Shown here piece by piece: positions 5,833 to 5,865 of a DNA stretch of 5,865 bases; the first letter of the stretch is position 1, and the number at the start of each line of letters is the position of its first letter. The notes below the pieces were generated by a model that was not told where the DNA came from, did no database searches, and saw nothing but the letters and a program-made list of their open reading frames with translations. The position numbers were made by a program, and so were the translations under genes. The stretch covers positions 1 to 5,865 of the forward strand of contig JAHEIV010000203.1 in assembly GCA_024639205.1 (NCBI GenBank), given 5' to 3'. The stretch comes from Deltaproteobacteria bacterium (GTDB taxonomy: Bacteria; Desulfobacterota; Desulfobacteria; Desulfobacterales; SG8-13).

Positions 5833-5865
5833 ATGGCCAGCATCACCCACCCGCCGCAGGTAACC
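5833..5865 (+). CDS. Possible start of a further gene, cut by the window edge
   Basis: ATG 5833 opens a frame that runs to the edge, reading MASITHPPQVT. This frame has a stop at 5788-5790, so the start would lie between there and 5833, and ATG 5833 is the first ATG. The peptide resembles the N-terminal lead-in of many glycosyltransferases but eleven residues cannot identify a family. There is no good Shine-Dalgarno sequence directly upstream. An alternative frame from ATG 5805 is also open to the edge but reads as a Gln/His/Pro-rich peptide and looks less gene-like. Confidence 0.25.
   Translation, partial: MASITHPPQVT

Noticed and set aside
5285..5863. Alternative + frame of 192 codons overlapping the end of the flippase-like gene
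   Set aside because: Its peptide is Arg/Cys/Gly-rich and motif-free, while the overlapping frame carries conserved family motifs such as LPITIGGIGLREG.
1..5865. CRISPR arrays, tRNA or rRNA genes, transposase genes and insertion-sequence ends
   Set aside because: I looked for spaced direct repeats, tRNA-like cloverleaf sequence and transposase-like reading frames and saw none.

Overview
The window is a run of co-directional genes, all on the + strand, from a bacterial surface-polysaccharide or lipid-linked glycan locus. It carries five complete genes, an unreadable left edge of 24 bases, and possibly the first codons of a sixth gene at the right edge. Base composition is moderately GC-rich by eye. 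The gene families, the polyprenyl-phosphate glycosyltransferase with a DGDGQNDP motif and the large polysaccharide-locus type of AsnB suggest a Gram-negative bacterium, perhaps a Desulfobacterota (former Deltaproteobacteria) member. That taxonomic guess is inference only; no rRNA or other marker is present.

Layout: (1) 25-1014 is a DPM1/GtrB-like family 2 glycosyltransferase with two C-terminal membrane helices, expected to load a sugar onto polyprenyl phosphate. (2) A 78-base gap holds an imperfect stem-loop and a perfect TTGACA box. (3) 1093-2958 is a glutamine-hydrolysing asparagine synthetase (AsnB type) with both domains and all readable active-site motifs intact. (4) 2955-3845 is a class I SAM methyltransferase with an N-terminal zinc ribbon; its GTG start overlaps the asnB stop by four bases. 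(5) 3842-4621 is a soluble GT-A family 2 glycosyltransferase whose ATG overlaps the methyltransferase stop by four bases. (6) A 124-base gap contains a T-loop hairpin and a weak promoter-like pair. (7) 4746-5741 is a multi-spanning flippase-like membrane protein of the LPG_synthase_TM/YbhN/UPF0104 family. (8) 5742-5865 contains a strong Shine-Dalgarno-like sequence with no start codon at the right distance, and an ATG at 5833 that reads open to the edge.

Working model (inference): the membrane-anchored glycosyltransferase makes a polyprenyl-phosphate sugar, the second glycosyltransferase extends a glycan, the AsnB-like enzyme and the methyltransferase modify sugar or acyl groups (amidation, methylation), and the flippase-like protein handles the lipid-linked product in the membrane. 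The three middle genes are almost certainly translationally coupled. The most unusual DNA signal is a 22-base perfect palindrome of the ATTCCC-N8-GGGAAT type lying in frame inside the flippase-like gene. A wholly new system is not evident; this looks like an accessory glycan locus with a few points worth following.
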